From NCBI RefSeq assembly GCF_002993325.1, contig NZ_PVNO01000023.1:62001-126000 (forward strand): DNA of 64,000 bases. Reading direction: 5' to 3'. This DNA is from Alteromonas gracilis (GTDB lineage: Bacteria; Pseudomonadota; Gammaproteobacteria; Enterobacterales; Alteromonadaceae). How positions within the stretch are numbered: position 1 is the stretch's first letter; each line of letters opens with the position of its first letter. The notes below the pieces were generated by a model. That model was not told the DNA's origin. It searched no databases and saw only the letters and a program-made list of their open reading frames with translations. Positions 36,434 to 47,436 of this stretch are shown one piece after another. A program made the translations under genes and the position numbers.

Positions 36434-38125
36434 TTAAATGCTGACCCGTTTATAAGGGCGGTATTCAGCTTTCCAGAAGTTTCGCTCTATACTTTCTAGC
36501 AAAGCGTCATCCGACATCTCAAGGGCAAGCCCCTGCTCCATCGCTACCCTACCCACTTCGAAGGCAATCTCGCGACTTATTTGAGCTATCGCCGATAGCG
36601 GTGGCAATAGCGAACCTTGCCCCGTGTTGACTAATGGCGACGCTAAAGCAAGCGCATTACTTGCAGCCATTAACATTTCGTCGCTAATTAGTTTGGCTTT
36701 GGAGGCAACAACGCCAAGACCAATACCGGGGAAAATGTACGAGTTGTTGCATTGTGCAATCGGGTAAATTTCACCTTTATACTCAACAGGTTTAAACGGG
36801 CTACCCGTCGCGATAATAACTTCACCGTCGGTCCATTCAATAACCTGCTCTGGTCTTGCCTCAACTTGGCGAGACGGGTTACTCAGTGGGAAGATGATTG
36901 GTAACTCACATCCTTGCTTCATGGCGCGGATCACTTGCTCAGTAAACAAACCAGGCTGACCTGAAACGCCAATCAGTACGTCTGGCTGCGCGCAGTGCAT
37001 CACGTCAAGTAGTGATGCGTAATCACCACTGAATGTCCAATCAGCTAAGTCTGCATTTTTTTGCTGAAGCTTTTGTTGGAAGTCACGTAAGCCCTCCATA
37101 CCTTCAGTGACTAAGCCGAAACGGTCAATCATAAACACTTGCTTGCGCGCTTGTTCATCAGTAAGACCTTCAAAGACCATCTGTTGGATAAGCATTTCAG
37201 CAATACCACAGCCTGCTGAGCCCGCCCCAACAAATACAACCTTCATGTCGCTAAGCTTTTGCTGCTTAGTTTTACATGCCGCGAGTATAGTGCCGAGCGT
37301 AACTGCAGCAGTACCTTGAATATCGTCGTTAAAGCAGCACACATCGTTTCGGTAGCGATTCAGTAACGGCATTGCATTGGGCTGCGCGAAGTCTTCAAAC
37401 TGGATCATCACATCTGGCCAGCGTCGTTTCACCGCATTAATGAACATATCTACAAATTCATCGTATTCTTCTTGCCCGATACGAGGGTGACGCGCGCCCA
37501 TATACATAGGGTCGTTTAACAGTTTCTCGTTATTGGTGCCTACGTCTAGCATAACGGGTAGCGTGTAAGCAGGGCTAATTCCGCCACATGCGGTATAGAG
37601 CGACAGTTTTCCGATAGGGATCCCCATACCGCCGATACCCTGATCTCCCAACCCAAGAATACGCTCACCGTCAGTCACAACAATCACTTTTACTTTACGT
37701 TTTGTGGCATTGCGGACAATGTCGTCTAGCTGGTGACGCTCTTCATATGACACAAACAAACCACGGGAGCTACGGTAGATATCAGAAAACTGTTCACATG
37801 CATCTCCTACCGTTGGGGTGTAAATAATAGGCATCATCTCATCGATATGCTTTTGAATGAGGCGATAGAACAAGGTTTCGTTGTTGTCTTGAATAGCTCG
37901 AAGGTAAATATGCTTATTTAACGCTTCGTCGAAGCTACTATATTGCATATACGCTCGTTCAACTTGCTCCTCAATGGTTTCATATCGAGGCGGCACCAAA
38001 CCGGTTAGATTGAACGCCGCTCGCTCGCGGGCGGTAAAGGCACTGCCTTTATTCAGTAGGGGCGTTTCTAGCAATGAAGGGCCAGCGTGAGGGATATATA
38101 GATATCGTTGTGAGTCTTCTGACAT
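36434..38125 (-). CDS. maeA: NAD-dependent malic enzyme
   Basis: This enzyme decarboxylates malate to pyruvate with NAD. The protein of about 563 residues matches the length of E. coli MaeA (SfcA). It has [13 protein letters not shown] (about residue 101), the malate and metal region [39 protein letters not shown], the Rossmann motif [17 protein letters not shown] (about 310), and [13 protein letters not shown]. The ATG at 38125 has GGAA upstream and was preferred to a TTG nine codons earlier. It lies between mrcA and its own terminator. Confidence 0.96.
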   Translation of the reverse strand: MSEDSQRYLYIPHAGPSLLETPLLNKGSAFTARERAAFNLTGLVPPRYETIEEQVERAYMQYSSFDEALNKHIYLRAIQDNNETLFYRLIQKHIDEMMPIIYTPTVGDACEQFSDIYRSSRGLFVSYEERHQLDDIVRNATKRKVKVIVVTDGERILGLGDQGIGGMGIPIGKLSLYTACGGISPAYTLPVMLDVGTNNEKLLNDPMYMGARHPRIGQEEYDEFVDMFINAVKRRWPDVMIQFEDFAQPNAMPLLNRYRNDVCCFNDDIQGTAAVTLGTILAACKTKQQKLSDMKVVFVGAGSAGCGIAEMLIQQMVFEGLTDEQARKQVFMIDRFGLVTEGMEGLRDFQQKLQQKNADLADWTFSGDYASLLDVMHCAQPDVLIGVSGQPGLFTEQVIRAMKQGCELPIIFPLSNPSRQVEARPEQVIEWTDGEVIIATGSPFKPVEYKGEIYPIAQCNNSYIFPGIGLGVVASKAKLISDEMLMAASNALALASPLVNTGQGSLLPPLSAIAQISREIAFEVGRVAMEQGLALEMSDDALLESIERNFWKAEYRPYKRVSI

Positions 38126-38177
38126 TGTTTTTCCGAAAATGTGTTCAGGCAATTACATCGCTTAAGCCTAAAGAAAC

Positions 38178-38201
38178 GACACGTCAGCGACGTGTCTTCT
38201 T
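38178..38201 (-). terminator. Terminator after mrcA
   Basis: The perfect palindrome GACACGTC-AGC-GACGTGTC (38178-38196) begins a few bases past the mrcA stop. On the minus strand it is followed by a T-rich stretch (GTTTCTTT). Confidence 0.65.
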
Positions 38202-38205
38202 ATAA

Positions 38206-40869
38206 TTAGAATATTTCTTCTGGCTCTGGCGCAGTAGTTTCATCCTGCGTAGCTGGATCCAACACTTCGTCATCACGAACATAAGTTGTCGGTTCAGTGC
38301 CTTGCAGGAAATATTCAAATAGTGTCGTATGGTCTGTCCGTCGGGTCAACTTTCCACTGGTACGATCAATGCGAACCCGCACTATATTTTCTGGTACGGG
38401 CATTGGCGTATGCGGTTTACTTTCAAGCGCATATTCCATGAATCTGATCCATGCAGGCTGTGCTGCTTTCGCGCCATCTTCAATACCTATCATGGCATTG
38501 CCTATCCAATTAAACTTTTCAGGATCTTTGTTGATAAGATTTTGGTTGCGTGTTGCACGCCCAAGTTGCCTGCCCATATTGTCAAAGCCTACCCATGCAG
38601 TGGCAACAATATCCTTGTGAAAGCCGCTGAACCACGTGTCTCGTGAATCGTTAGTTGTACCAGTTTTCCCCGCAATATCCGTGCGCTGAAGTATATTACG
38701 AGCACGCCACCCGGTTCCCAACCAATAGGTTTTTTTGCTCCAATTACCGTTTGCTCGAACAGCGGTACGCATCATTTCACCGACTAAAAAGGCATTTTGT
38801 GCCGTGATCACTTGAGGTGCTATCACCTTTTCGGTATTTTCATCGTCGCCCGAATCACCTAACAGTATGTCTTGATTGAGCTCTGCGGCTAACAAGGCTT
38901 CAACATCGGCTTCCTCGTCTTCCGGTAATATGTCGGCATCACTGTGGCTTTCGCAACGATTGCATGCCCATACCGGATTGGCTTTCCAGAGTTCATCGCC
39001 ATTTTCATCCAGCACTTTGCTTATGAAGTGTGGATTTACCAGATATCCACCGTTCGCGATAACCGACATGCCTCTCACGACCTCTAAAGGTGTATGCGAA
39101 CTTGACCCCAACGATACGGTTTCATCCAATGGAATATCGTCTTTATTAAAGCCGAAGCGGGTTAAATAATCTGCGGTTTCTCTTAATCCAACACCGCGAA
39201 GCAGCCTTACCGAGACTACGTTTTTAGATTTCCCAAGGGCTTTTCGCATTCTGATAGGGCCATCGTACTCAGCGGGTGAGTTTTGAGGGCGCCACGCTAC
39301 ACCCGTGGCTGCATTCCATTGGTTAATCGGCGCGTCATTGATAATAGATGCCAGAGTGTAACCGCTGTCTATAGCTGCTGAGTACACAAAAGGTTTGATG
39401 TTTGAACCAACCTGGCGCTTCGCTTGCGTCGCTCGGTTAAATTGACTTTGGTAGAAGCTATAACCACCAACCACCGCTTCGACCGCGCCGTTTTGTGGGT
39501 TAAGTGCGATAAAGGCTCCACTCACTTCGGGTATTTGCGAAATACGCCACTGATCATCTTGCTGCCTTATGTAGATTACCGCGCCTTCTTGCGTGACATC
39601 ACTGGCTGTTTGCGGGTCGCTGCCTTGTCTGAAATCAGTAATGTAGCGACGGGCCCAATCCAGACCACCCCACTCTATCGTTCGCACTTGCTCATCAACT
39701 GACAACACTTCTATTGATTGTTCGTTGACCTTTGTTACGACAGAGGGAATAAGAGGCTTGATATAAGGAATCTCGGCTAACACTTGCAGCATTGAAGCCT
39801 CATCCCATTCGTCCCTAGAGGTTTTATTACTCACGTCGAAACTCAATGACAATTGAGGGATAACATCATCTTTACTTTCTGGCTTAGGAATATTCCATAA
39901 ATACCCCAGAGCACCCTTGTAGCCGTGACGCTCATCATAATCATGAAGGTTTCTTACCACCGCTCTTTGAGCAGCAAGCTGCATATCTGACGTTGCGGTT
40001 GCAAACACTTGATAGCCGCCTGTTTCAGCTTCTTCCTTACCATAAATTTCTACCATTTCATTATAAATGGTGTCAGCAAGATAAGGCGCATCCACTTCAA
40101 TCTCTGCGCCGTGTTTTTTAGCGGTAACAGGAGCACCTGCAGCCTCGTCGAACTGGGCTTTTGTGATGTATCCTTCGTCGAGCATTCGAAGTAATACAAC
40201 CCGTCTACGCTCAACAGAACGTTCTGGGCTGCTAACTGGATTTAACACTGAAGGCGCTTTAGGAAGACCGGCAATCGTTGCAATTTGTGCCAGCGTAAGT
40301 TCATTTAGCGGTTTACCATAGTAAACTTGTGCAGCCGCACCGAAACCAAACGCTCTATGGCCTAACTCGATTTTATTGAGATACAGCTCCAAGATTTCTT
40401 GCTTTGATAGCTCCTGCTCCATATGAAGCGCAATGAAGATTTCTTTTACCTTTCTTACGTACGTTTTTTCACGGCTTAGGAAAAAGCCTCGCGCTAGCTG
40501 CATCGTTAGCGTACTTGCCCCCTGACGTTTTTCGCCAGTTAGCACTAAACTTACTGCAGCACGCACAATACCAATTGGGTCAATACCGCGGTGTTCGTAG
40601 AAGCGGCTGTCCTCGGTAGCAAGTATGGCATCGATCAATTCTTGAGGAACTTCCTCAAGTTTTACCGGGATCCGCCGTTTAACTCCATACTGCGAAATAA
40701 GTTTTCCGTCTTTGGTGTATATCTGCATGGGTGTTTGCAGCCGTACATCCTTAAGTACAGTAACACTTGGTAGGTCAGGTTTGATATAAAAGTAAATACC
40801 TACCAGCGCAGCGAAACCAAGAAGGCCTGATAGAAAACTAAATAGAATAAATGGTTTGATGTACTTCAC
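38206..40869 (-). CDS. mrcA: Penicillin-binding protein 1A
   Basis: This bifunctional class A PBP polymerises and cross-links peptidoglycan. The protein of about 887 residues has a transmembrane helix (about 7-28) and a GT51 glycosyltransferase domain (EDSRFYEHRGIDPIGI with the catalytic Glu, GASTLTMQLARGFFL, and EILELYLNKIELG). An OB-like region follows. The transpeptidase has GSNIKPFVY (SxxK), SKN in GKSKNVVSV, and KTGT in AGKTGTTNDSRDTW. GTG at 40869 gives MKYIKPFIL, matching E. coli PBP1A from its start. It is divergent from pilM, the conserved layout in gammaproteobacteria. Confidence 0.96.
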   Translation of the reverse strand: MKYIKPFILFSFLSGLLGFAALVGIYFYIKPDLPSVTVLKDVRLQTPMQIYTKDGKLISQYGVKRRIPVKLEEVPQELIDAILATEDSRFYEHRGIDPIGIVRAAVSLVLTGEKRQGASTLTMQLARGFFLSREKTYVRKVKEIFIALHMEQELSKQEILELYLNKIELGHRAFGFGAAAQVYYGKPLNELTLAQIATIAGLPKAPSVLNPVSSPERSVERRRVVLLRMLDEGYITKAQFDEAAGAPVTAKKHGAEIEVDAPYLADTIYNEMVEIYGKEEAETGGYQVFATATSDMQLAAQRAVVRNLHDYDERHGYKGALGYLWNIPKPESKDDVIPQLSLSFDVSNKTSRDEWDEASMLQVLAEIPYIKPLIPSVVTKVNEQSIEVLSVDEQVRTIEWGGLDWARRYITDFRQGSDPQTASDVTQEGAVIYIRQQDDQWRISQIPEVSGAFIALNPQNGAVEAVVGGYSFYQSQFNRATQAKRQVGSNIKPFVYSAAIDSGYTLASIINDAPINQWNAATGVAWRPQNSPAEYDGPIRMRKALGKSKNVVSVRLLRGVGLRETADYLTRFGFNKDDIPLDETVSLGSSSHTPLEVVRGMSVIANGGYLVNPHFISKVLDENGDELWKANPVWACNRCESHSDADILPEDEEADVEALLAAELNQDILLGDSGDDENTEKVIAPQVITAQNAFLVGEMMRTAVRANGNWSKKTYWLGTGWRARNILQRTDIAGKTGTTNDSRDTWFSGFHKDIVATAWVGFDNMGRQLGRATRNQNLINKDPEKFNWIGNAMIGIEDGAKAAQPAWIRFMEYALESKPHTPMPVPENIVRVRIDRTSGKLTRRTDHTTLFEYFLQGTEPTTYVRDDEVLDPATQDETTAPEPEEIF

Positions 40870-41004
40870 TGTAACGGATACCAAGACATTTTGTTGAAAT
40901 GACGTATATTTATACGTATGTGCTTACATTAGAACCATACGCATTATACTAATAGAGTAACATTGTACTTTAGAGCAACTACCTTTGAAACTGGACACTT
41001 ACAC

Positions 41005-42072
41005 ATGAAATCGCTGTTCAAAAAAAAGCTGCCGCCCATTGTGGGCTTAGACATAGGCACGCGTCAAATAAAAGCGGTGTGGCTAGAGCAATCGAAAGAC
41101 GGATTCATCCTTCAAGGGTATGCCTGTGAACCGATAAGTAAGATCGCGTTCTCAGAACGTGATATCAAAGACTATGAGTCTGTCAGTATCGCGCTTAAAA
41201 AGATTCGTAAATCTCTTAAAACGAAAATAAAGCTCGCCAACGTCGCCGTAGCGGGTACTTCGGTTATTAGCAAAATCGTATACATGGATCCCGAGCAAAA
41301 CGACTACGACTTGGAAAATCAAATTGAAATAGAAGCGGATAGCCTAATTCCCTACCCGCTTGAAGAAGTGTATTTAGATTTTGAAGAAATGGGCCCCAGT
41401 GCCACCCATACCGGAAAAGTAAATGTGCTTTTAACCGCGGCACACAAAGATTTGGTCGATAGCAGACTACTACTCGCTAGAGAAGCTAACTTTGAGCCCA
41501 AAATTGTCGATATGGAAAATTTTGCTATTGGAAACGCGCTCGACTTTTTTTATTCAGCCCATGAGGAAGATACGCCGCTTTGCTGTGTTAACGTTGGCGC
41601 GTCGCTGCTGCAAATATGCGTTGTTAAAAATGGCGAAGTAATCTATACAAAAGAGCATGCCTTCGGCCTTAACCATTTAATCAATGATATCAGTGCTATT
41701 CATATGGTTGAGCGGGAAAGCGCAGAGAGACAGCTTCTTGACGGCACGCTTTCTGGCAATTGGGTAGAGGATACTCTGCCCATATTTGCCGCTAACCTTC
41801 AGCAAAATATCAATCGCGCAATACAAATGTATATGAGTACGCTGCATGCAGATCGTCCCACGAAAATCCTATTCTGTGGTGGCGCAGCGACCATAGCACC
41901 GCTTGTCGATATTTTAAAACAAGACTTAGGGCTTGATGTGATTTGCTTTAACCCCTTTAGTAATATGACAATTAACCCTAAACTTGATACCACAAGACTT
42001 AACAAAATAGCGCCTCAACTTGCCATTGCCGCAGGATTGGCGAGCCGGAGCTTTACGCCATGGCACATGTAA
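41005..42072 (+). CDS. pilM: Type IV pilus inner-membrane platform protein PilM
   Basis: PilM is an actin-like cytoplasmic ATPase-fold protein that binds the N-terminus of PilN and links the alignment complex to the motor. The 355-residue protein shows PIVGLDIGTRQIKAVWL at its start, GTSVISKIVYM, IEADSLIPYPLEEVYLDFE, and the C-terminal phosphate-binding ILFCGGAATIAPLVDIL. The ATG at 41005 was chosen because the family begins near here; an upstream TTG would add 14 residues. It overlaps pilN by 13 bases and is divergent from mrcA. Confidence 0.95.
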   Translation: MKSLFKKKLPPIVGLDIGTRQIKAVWLEQSKDGFILQGYACEPISKIAFSERDIKDYESVSIALKKIRKSLKTKIKLANVAVAGTSVISKIVYMDPEQNDYDLENQIEIEADSLIPYPLEEVYLDFEEMGPSATHTGKVNVLLTAAHKDLVDSRLLLAREANFEPKIVDMENFAIGNALDFFYSAHEEDTPLCCVNVGASLLQICVVKNGEVIYTKEHAFGLNHLINDISAIHMVERESAERQLLDGTLSGNWVEDTLPIFAANLQQNINRAIQMYMSTLHADRPTKILFCGGAATIAPLVDILKQDLGLDVICFNPFSNMTINPKLDTTRLNKIAPQLAIAAGLASRSFTPWHM

Positions 42073-42641
42073 ACTTATTGCCCTGGCGTGAAAAGCAGCG
42101 TCAGCATCAGAAGCAACAATATCTTGCCGGCTTGGTGGCTGTTGCCGCTATCGTTGGCCTCATTTTTTGGTTTATCGGTCAAGCCATTGACCAGCAAATC
42201 AATAATCAAAACTCGCGCAATCAGTTCCTCGAACGAGAGATCGCTATCCTCGATGCGCAAATTGGTGAAATTAAAAAAGTAAAAGAAAGAAAGAGTGCCG
42301 TTGAACAGCGGATGGCGTTAATTGAACAACTTCAGGCCAGCCGCAATATTGCACCGATTGTTTTTGATGAGCTTGCCAAGCTAGTTCCGCCTGGTGTTGC
42401 TTTCGAGACAATGACGCGGAGCAATAATCGCATTGAGATAGAAGGAATTAGTGATTCTAATAACCGTCTGTCTGACTTCATGCGTGCGCTGGATAACTCG
42501 AAAGTTTTTATTTCTGCAGAGCTATCGACGATAAAGTCTGACAGCAGTGCCGCCAGAGCCATAAGCAATTTCACGCTTACTTTTTCAATAAATCCAAACG
42601 TCGCTCCTGTAGAGCTTGAAGTGAGTGAGGCACAGAAATAA
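42060..42641 (+). CDS. pilN: Type IV pilus assembly protein PilN
   Basis: PilN is a bitopic inner-membrane protein of the pilus alignment complex. The 193-residue protein begins MAHVNLLPWREKQRQ. The conserved INLLPWR-type motif that docks into PilM is seen here as VNLLPWR. A transmembrane helix lies at about 22-42. A coiled coil (about 45-95) and a small ferredoxin-like periplasmic domain follow. It overlaps pilM (13 bases) and pilO (one base), which implies coupled translation. Confidence 0.95.
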   Translation: MAHVNLLPWREKQRQHQKQQYLAGLVAVAAIVGLIFWFIGQAIDQQINNQNSRNQFLEREIAILDAQIGEIKKVKERKSAVEQRMALIEQLQASRNIAPIVFDELAKLVPPGVAFETMTRSNNRIEIEGISDSNNRLSDFMRALDNSKVFISAELSTIKSDSSAARAISNFTLTFSINPNVAPVELEVSEAQK

Positions 42642-43252
42642 TGAAGTTTGATGTTTCAAAGCTAAAAGAACTCAATGAGCTCGATTTCGAACAGATAGCA
42701 ATATGGCCAAACGAAGTGCGTATTGTTGTAGCAGCTTTCCTCGCTATTTTAGTAGGCGCCTTAAGCTATTACATGTTAGTCAGCCCGAAGCTGCCAATAA
42801 AAGACGCAGTTGAATTAAAAGAGCAAGAGCTAAAGCTTCAGTTTGAAGCAAAATACCGCATTGCGGCCAATTTAGATGCCTACGAAGCGCAACTAAAACA
42901 GATTAGAGAAGACTTTTCCTCAATGCTAAAAAGTCTACCTACCAGTAACGAAACCCCTGGATTGCTAGACGACATTACCTATGTAGGAACGGCTTCAGGC
43001 CTCACATTTGAGCTGTTGAACTGGCAGCAAGAAGTGCCAAAAGAGTTCTATACTGAGCTTCCTATCGAAATGGAAGTAAGCGGCGGTTATCACAATTTTG
43101 GCGAATTTGTTTCGAAGGTCGCTGATTTACCTCGAATTGTGACCCTGCATGACTTCGAAATTAAGCGGCAGGCCAATACCTTATCGCTTAAATTACAGGC
43201 TAAAACCTATCGCTCTGAAAGCGCATCAGACCTTGAAGGAGATGAACAATGA
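42641..43252 (+). CDS. pilO: Type IV pilus assembly protein PilO
   Basis: PilO is the partner of PilN in the inner-membrane alignment complex. The 203-residue protein has a short cytoplasmic part, a transmembrane helix (about residues 29-49, VRIVVAAFLAILVGALSYYML), a coiled coil (about 58-100), and a periplasmic domain with the family pattern GGYHNFGEFVSKVADLPRIVTLHDFEI. Its ATG overlaps the pilN stop by one base and its stop overlaps pilP by four. The assignment is secure. Confidence 0.95.
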   Translation: MKFDVSKLKELNELDFEQIAIWPNEVRIVVAAFLAILVGALSYYMLVSPKLPIKDAVELKEQELKLQFEAKYRIAANLDAYEAQLKQIREDFSSMLKSLPTSNETPGLLDDITYVGTASGLTFELLNWQQEVPKEFYTELPIEMEVSGGYHNFGEFVSKVADLPRIVTLHDFEIKRQANTLSLKLQAKTYRSESASDLEGDEQ

Positions 43253-43776
43253 TTCGTTCGTTTTTATCTCTGATTGTTCTATTTCTCATAGCCGGTTGTT
43301 CACCTAAACTTGACGACTTGCAAGCTTACACCCAAAGCGTAAAGGAGCGAGCTCAGCCGCAGGTCGAACCCTATCCAGAATTTAAAAGCCACCCTCCTTT
43401 TAATTACTCATCAAGCGAACTACGTAGCCCTTTTGACCGCCTACGGAACGAGACGGCACCAGTAACGACGTCACGGGTTGAGAACTGTTTGCAGCCTGAT
43501 TTTCAGCGCCGCAAAGAAGCATTGGAGGCTTACGGCATAGACGCATTGGCCCTATCCGGTAGTTTCGTGGTTAAAGGAGAGAAATGGGCGCTCTTAAAAA
43601 GTAATGATGGCGTTCTACATAAAGCTAAAGTAGGGAGTCGTATCGGCTTGTTTTATGGCAAAATTATACAAATCGGCGCAGACTCGATTACTATTGAACA
43701 ATTATTACCTGATGGCGCAGGCTGCTGGCAAAGGAAAACAACAACAATGACTACAGCATCGAAGGCGGGAGAGTAA
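43249..43776 (+). CDS. pilP: Type IV pilus assembly lipoprotein PilP
   Basis: PilP is an inner-membrane lipoprotein linking PilN/PilO to the secretin PilQ. The 175-residue protein has a lipobox IAGC (cysteine at about 17), a flexible linker with RSPFDR, then a beta-sandwich domain (about 85-160) with LEAYGIDALALSGSFVVKGEKWALLKSNDGVLHKAKVGSRIG. It sits four bases into the end of pilO and two bases before pilQ. The assignment is secure. Confidence 0.95.
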   Translation: MIRSFLSLIVLFLIAGCSPKLDDLQAYTQSVKERAQPQVEPYPEFKSHPPFNYSSSELRSPFDRLRNETAPVTTSRVENCLQPDFQRRKEALEAYGIDALALSGSFVVKGEKWALLKSNDGVLHKAKVGSRIGLFYGKIIQIGADSITIEQLLPDGAGCWQRKTTTMTTASKAGE

Positions 43777-43778
43777 GC

Positions 43779-45551
43779 ATGGCCGAACGATACATATTCA
43801 ATAAGTCTCTGAATCGTAGAGCGCCGAAATGGTACTGGCTAGCCTTCTTGGCAACAGCAGTACTTTCACTGACTGTATTTATCTCGCCGGTCAAAGCACA
43901 AGAGCCGCTATTGGTAGACCCAAGCAATAAGCGCAATACTTCAACATTCAGTACCACGATTACGAATGTCGATTTTACCCAAGCTGCGGGTAATACGGCA
44001 GTGACGGTGGTGAACTTCGAAGGTCAGGCACCAAAAGTACAGCTAATAGAGTCGCAGGGTAAGGTATCGCTAACCCTTCCTGATACAGCTTTAGGCGAGG
44101 ACCAATTATTAGAGCTCAACGTCGCAGACTTTGGCACCATGGTTTCTACGATAGAAACCTTCGAAGAAAAGGGTGGAGCCCGATTAGAAATCAACTACAC
44201 CGGACAGGTTACGGTTAAAAATACAGTGAAAGATGGAGTGCTACGCGTTGCCATTTCACCTATGGACAGTGCACAACAAGAAGCACTTGAAGCGGAGAAA
44301 GTATACACTGGCGACCCTATCTCACTCGATTTTCAAGACGTACCAGTTAGACAAGTTTTACAAATCATTGCTCAGGTAAATGGTTTTAATCTTGTGACCA
44401 CCGATACCGTGTCTGGGAATGTCACTATAAGTTTATCTGGCGTTCCGTGGGATCAAGCCTTAGACATGATTTTGCGCGTTAAAGGGCTAGATAAACGTTT
44501 AGAAGGTAACATTTTATTGATTGCCCCTGCTGAAGAACTTGCCGCCCGAGAAACCCAAGCGCTTCAATCGAAAAAACAAGTGTCTGACCTTGCGCCACTT
44601 CACACCGTAAACATATCGGTTAATTACGCCAAAGCAGCAGCGCTTGCTACTATTTTAAAGTCTACCGAAGGCGGTATTCTCTCTGAAAGAGGTGGTGTAA
44701 CGGTAGACGAGCGTACTAATACTTTGCTCATTCGCGACACGCTGGCTTCCATTGATGAGGCAAGAAAAACAATCAAAGCGTTAGACATTCCAGTTAAACA
44801 AGTTCTTATTGAAAGCCGCATGGTAACGGTGCTAGACGATGTTGACGAACAGCTTGGTGTGCGCTGGGGTTTCAGTGATCGTCAAGATGACAACGGCGTT
44901 TCTGGTAGCATTGAAGGGGCGGATACCATTGCTGGTGGTATAGTACCAAGCATTGATAATCGTCTTAACGTGAACCTGCCTGTAAGCAGTGCTGCAGGTA
45001 GTATCGGGTTTCAAATTGCCAGTTTGGTCGATGGTACTATACTCGACCTAGAGCTCTCAGCGCTGGAATCGGAAAACAAAGGCGAAATCATTGCTAGCCC
45101 ACGCATCACGGTAGCAAACCAGCATGAAGCTTACATCGAGCAAGGTACTGAAATACCGTATGTGCAGGCAACATCAAGTGGTGCCACCTCAGTAGAATTT
45201 AAAAAGGCGGTATTGTCACTGAAAGTAACGCCTCACATTACCCCTGACAATCGCATCATTCTTGATTTGGTTGTTACCCAAGATACTCGTGGTGAGACAG
45301 TGTCAACGTCTACGGGTGATGCTGTGGCTATTGATACCCAAGAGATCAAAACACAGGTATTAGTTGAAAACGGTGAAACCATTGTACTTGGCGGTATTTT
45401 CCAACAAACCAGTTCTGATGGCGTGTCAAAAGTCCCTCTATTTGGAGACCTGCCGCTTGTAGGGGCACTTTTTAGAAACTCATCACAGTTACAGCAAAAA
45501 CGAGAGCTTCTTATCTTCGTTACGCCAAAAATTGTAACCGAAAGACCCTAA
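43779..45551 (+). CDS. pilQ: Type IV pilus secretin PilQ
   Basis: PilQ is the outer-membrane secretin through which pili exit. The 590-residue protein has an N-terminal signal (about 1-40, ending VKAQEP), one AMIN-type peptidoglycan-binding domain (about 55-150), and STN/secretin-N (SLDFQDVPVRQVLQIIAQVNGFNLV). A NolW-like repeat follows, and then the secretin domain with VPLFGDLPLVGALFRNSS and LLIFVTPKI near the end. Many PilQ proteins exceed 680 residues and have two AMIN domains, so this is a shorter form. A terminator follows. Confidence 0.95.
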   Translation: MAERYIFNKSLNRRAPKWYWLAFLATAVLSLTVFISPVKAQEPLLVDPSNKRNTSTFSTTITNVDFTQAAGNTAVTVVNFEGQAPKVQLIESQGKVSLTLPDTALGEDQLLELNVADFGTMVSTIETFEEKGGARLEINYTGQVTVKNTVKDGVLRVAISPMDSAQQEALEAEKVYTGDPISLDFQDVPVRQVLQIIAQVNGFNLVTTDTVSGNVTISLSGVPWDQALDMILRVKGLDKRLEGNILLIAPAEELAARETQALQSKKQVSDLAPLHTVNISVNYAKAAALATILKSTEGGILSERGGVTVDERTNTLLIRDTLASIDEARKTIKALDIPVKQVLIESRMVTVLDDVDEQLGVRWGFSDRQDDNGVSGSIEGADTIAGGIVPSIDNRLNVNLPVSSAAGSIGFQIASLVDGTILDLELSALESENKGEIIASPRITVANQHEAYIEQGTEIPYVQATSSGATSVEFKKAVLSLKVTPHITPDNRIILDLVVTQDTRGETVSTSTGDAVAIDTQEIKTQVLVENGETIVLGGIFQQTSSDGVSKVPLFGDLPLVGALFRNSSQLQQKRELLIFVTPKIVTERP

Positions 45552-45571
45552 CGAATGTATTTACAGAGACG

Positions 45572-45600
45572 AAAATGCGCTTCTATAAGCGCATTTTTTT
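45572..45600 (+). terminator. Terminator after pilQ
   Basis: AAAATGCGC-TTCTATAA-GCGCATTTTTTT lies about 20 bases past the pilQ stop. It separates the pil operon from aroK, so aroK probably has its own promoter in 45600-45820. Confidence 0.9.
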
Positions 45601-45822
45601 ATTTTAAGGTCTTTTTTGTAACTAAATTTACAGGTATACACTATTTGTTGGTAACAAAACTTGCAACGCCTTGCATGAAACTGAGATAATCCCCGCCTCG
45701 AAATTTAAGCGAGGTTTAAGGAGTGGTGCTTATTGGACACTAAATAGGCACGAGTCAATGGGTAGGCTGGTAAGGCAACAGTGCACTGCCCCTAACATGA
45801 TTAAGTTGTGATATAAGCAAAT

Positions 45823-46338
45823 ATGGCTGAAAAACGTAATATCTTTTTAGTTGGCCCAATGGGTGCTGGCAAAAGTACCATCGGTAGACATCTAGCAGAC
45901 GAACTTCACCTAGACTTTTTTGATTCTGATCAGGAAATTGAGCGCCGCACAGGTGCTGATATCGCTTGGATCTTTGATCTTGAAGGCGAAGACGGCTTCC
46001 GCGTGCGCGAAGAGAACGTCATTAATGATTTGACAGACAAGCAAGGTATTGTACTTGCCACAGGTGGCGGTTCTATTGTAACTAAAGCTGTGCGCAATCG
46101 TTTATCTGCCCGTGGTATTGTTGTTTACTTACAAACGACCATCGATAAGCAAGTTGCCCGTACACAACGCGACAAACGTCGTCCTTTGCTACAAAACGAA
46201 GATCCTGAACAAGTGCTTCGCGATCTTGCAGAAATGCGCAACCCGCTTTATGAAGAAGTCGCTGATTACATTGTTGATACAGACGACCAAAGTGCGCGTG
46301 CTGTAGCAAATCAAATTATCAGTAAAATTGGTTTATAA
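45823..46338 (+). CDS. aroK: Shikimate kinase I
   Basis: This enzyme phosphorylates shikimate in aromatic amino acid synthesis. The 171-residue NMP-kinase-like protein has the Walker A loop [17 protein letters not shown] (about residues 8-24). It also has the shikimate-binding [30 protein letters not shown], the ATGGGSIV segment, and the lid [11 protein letters not shown]. It precedes aroB by 30 bases in the conserved aroK-aroB-damX-dam order. Confidence 0.97.
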   Translation: MAEKRNIFLVGPMGAGKSTIGRHLADELHLDFFDSDQEIERRTGADIAWIFDLEGEDGFRVREENVINDLTDKQGIVLATGGGSIVTKAVRNRLSARGIVVYLQTTIDKQVARTQRDKRRPLLQNEDPEQVLRDLAEMRNPLYEEVADYIVDTDDQSARAVANQIISKIGL

Positions 46339-46368
46339 TTTAAATATGTAATAGGAGGTGCTACGCCA

Positions 46369-47436
46369 ATGTCAACCTTAACTGTGGAACTTGGAGAACG
46401 TAGCTATCCTATACAGATAGAGGCTGGGCTGCTTTCGCAACCTGGCCTTTTTAGTGCCTATATTAAAGGTCCGCTCGCCGTTATTGTAACCAATGAAACC
46501 GTCGCCCCTCTATATCTAGAAACGGCGAAAGCCGCCTGCGGCGACGTTCGCGTTGAAACCATAATCTTGCCTGACGGCGAACAGTATAAGAATTTAGAAC
46601 AATTCGAAGTGGTCATGACCCGCCTTCTTGAGCTTAATGCAGCAAGAGATACAACGCTAATCGCACTTGGAGGCGGTGTAATTGGTGACCTTACCGGCTT
46701 CGTCGCAGCGACCTATCAGCGAGGCGTGCCTTTTATTCAGGTGCCGACTACTCTGCTTTCTCAAGTCGACTCATCGGTGGGTGGAAAAACTGCGGTTAAT
46801 CACCCGCTCGGTAAAAATATGATTGGTGCGTTTTACCAACCCGTTTATGTCGCTATCGACACCGACTCTCTTGCTACTTTACCTCCCAGAGAGTTTGCGG
46901 CAGGCATGGCAGAAGTCATCAAATACGGCATTATTTACGACGCCCCATTTTTCGAGTGGCTTGAAAGTAATGTGGATTCACTTACCTCACTTGATACCCA
47001 AGTGCTTACCGAAGCTATCTCTCGCTGCTGTGAAATTAAAGCAGACGTGGTTGCAAAGGATGAGCGCGAGGGCGGTTTACGCGCCATTCTTAATCTTGGT
47101 CATACCTTTGGTCACGCTATTGAGGCTGAGCAAGGTTATGGAAACTGGCTTCACGGTGAAGCAGTAGCTGCTGGTACTATAATTGCTTGTAAAGCAGCAG
47201 AAGGTTTATCGTGGTTTACGCCGTCAGAAACACGACGTGTGTCCGCATTGTTTGAAGCGTTTGCATTGCCCGTTGCAGGGCCTGACAGTATGACGAAAGA
47301 TGACTACGTTAAACATATGAAGCGCGATAAAAAAGTGGAAGCGGGCAGCATTCGATTTGTACTTCCCCAGGGGATTGGCAAAGCGGTTGTGACTAAGGAT
47401 GTCACCGACGACATTCTATCCGACATCCTGTCCTAG
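46369..47436 (+). CDS. aroB: 3-dehydroquinate synthase
   Basis: This NAD- and zinc-dependent enzyme forms the first carbocycle of the shikimate pathway. The 355-residue protein shows [43 protein letters not shown] (about residues 99-142). It also has the metal-binding Glu in MAEVIKYG, and the His pair in [14 protein letters not shown] and [17 protein letters not shown] precedes the ATG. The assignment is secure. Confidence 0.98.
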   Translation: MSTLTVELGERSYPIQIEAGLLSQPGLFSAYIKGPLAVIVTNETVAPLYLETAKAACGDVRVETIILPDGEQYKNLEQFEVVMTRLLELNAARDTTLIALGGGVIGDLTGFVAATYQRGVPFIQVPTTLLSQVDSSVGGKTAVNHPLGKNMIGAFYQPVYVAIDTDSLATLPPREFAAGMAEVIKYGIIYDAPFFEWLESNVDSLTSLDTQVLTEAISRCCEIKADVVAKDEREGGLRAILNLGHTFGHAIEAEQGYGNWLHGEAVAAGTIIACKAAEGLSWFTPSETRRVSALFEAFALPVAGPDSMTKDDYVKHMKRDKKVEAGSIRFVLPQGIGKAVVTKDVTDDILSDILS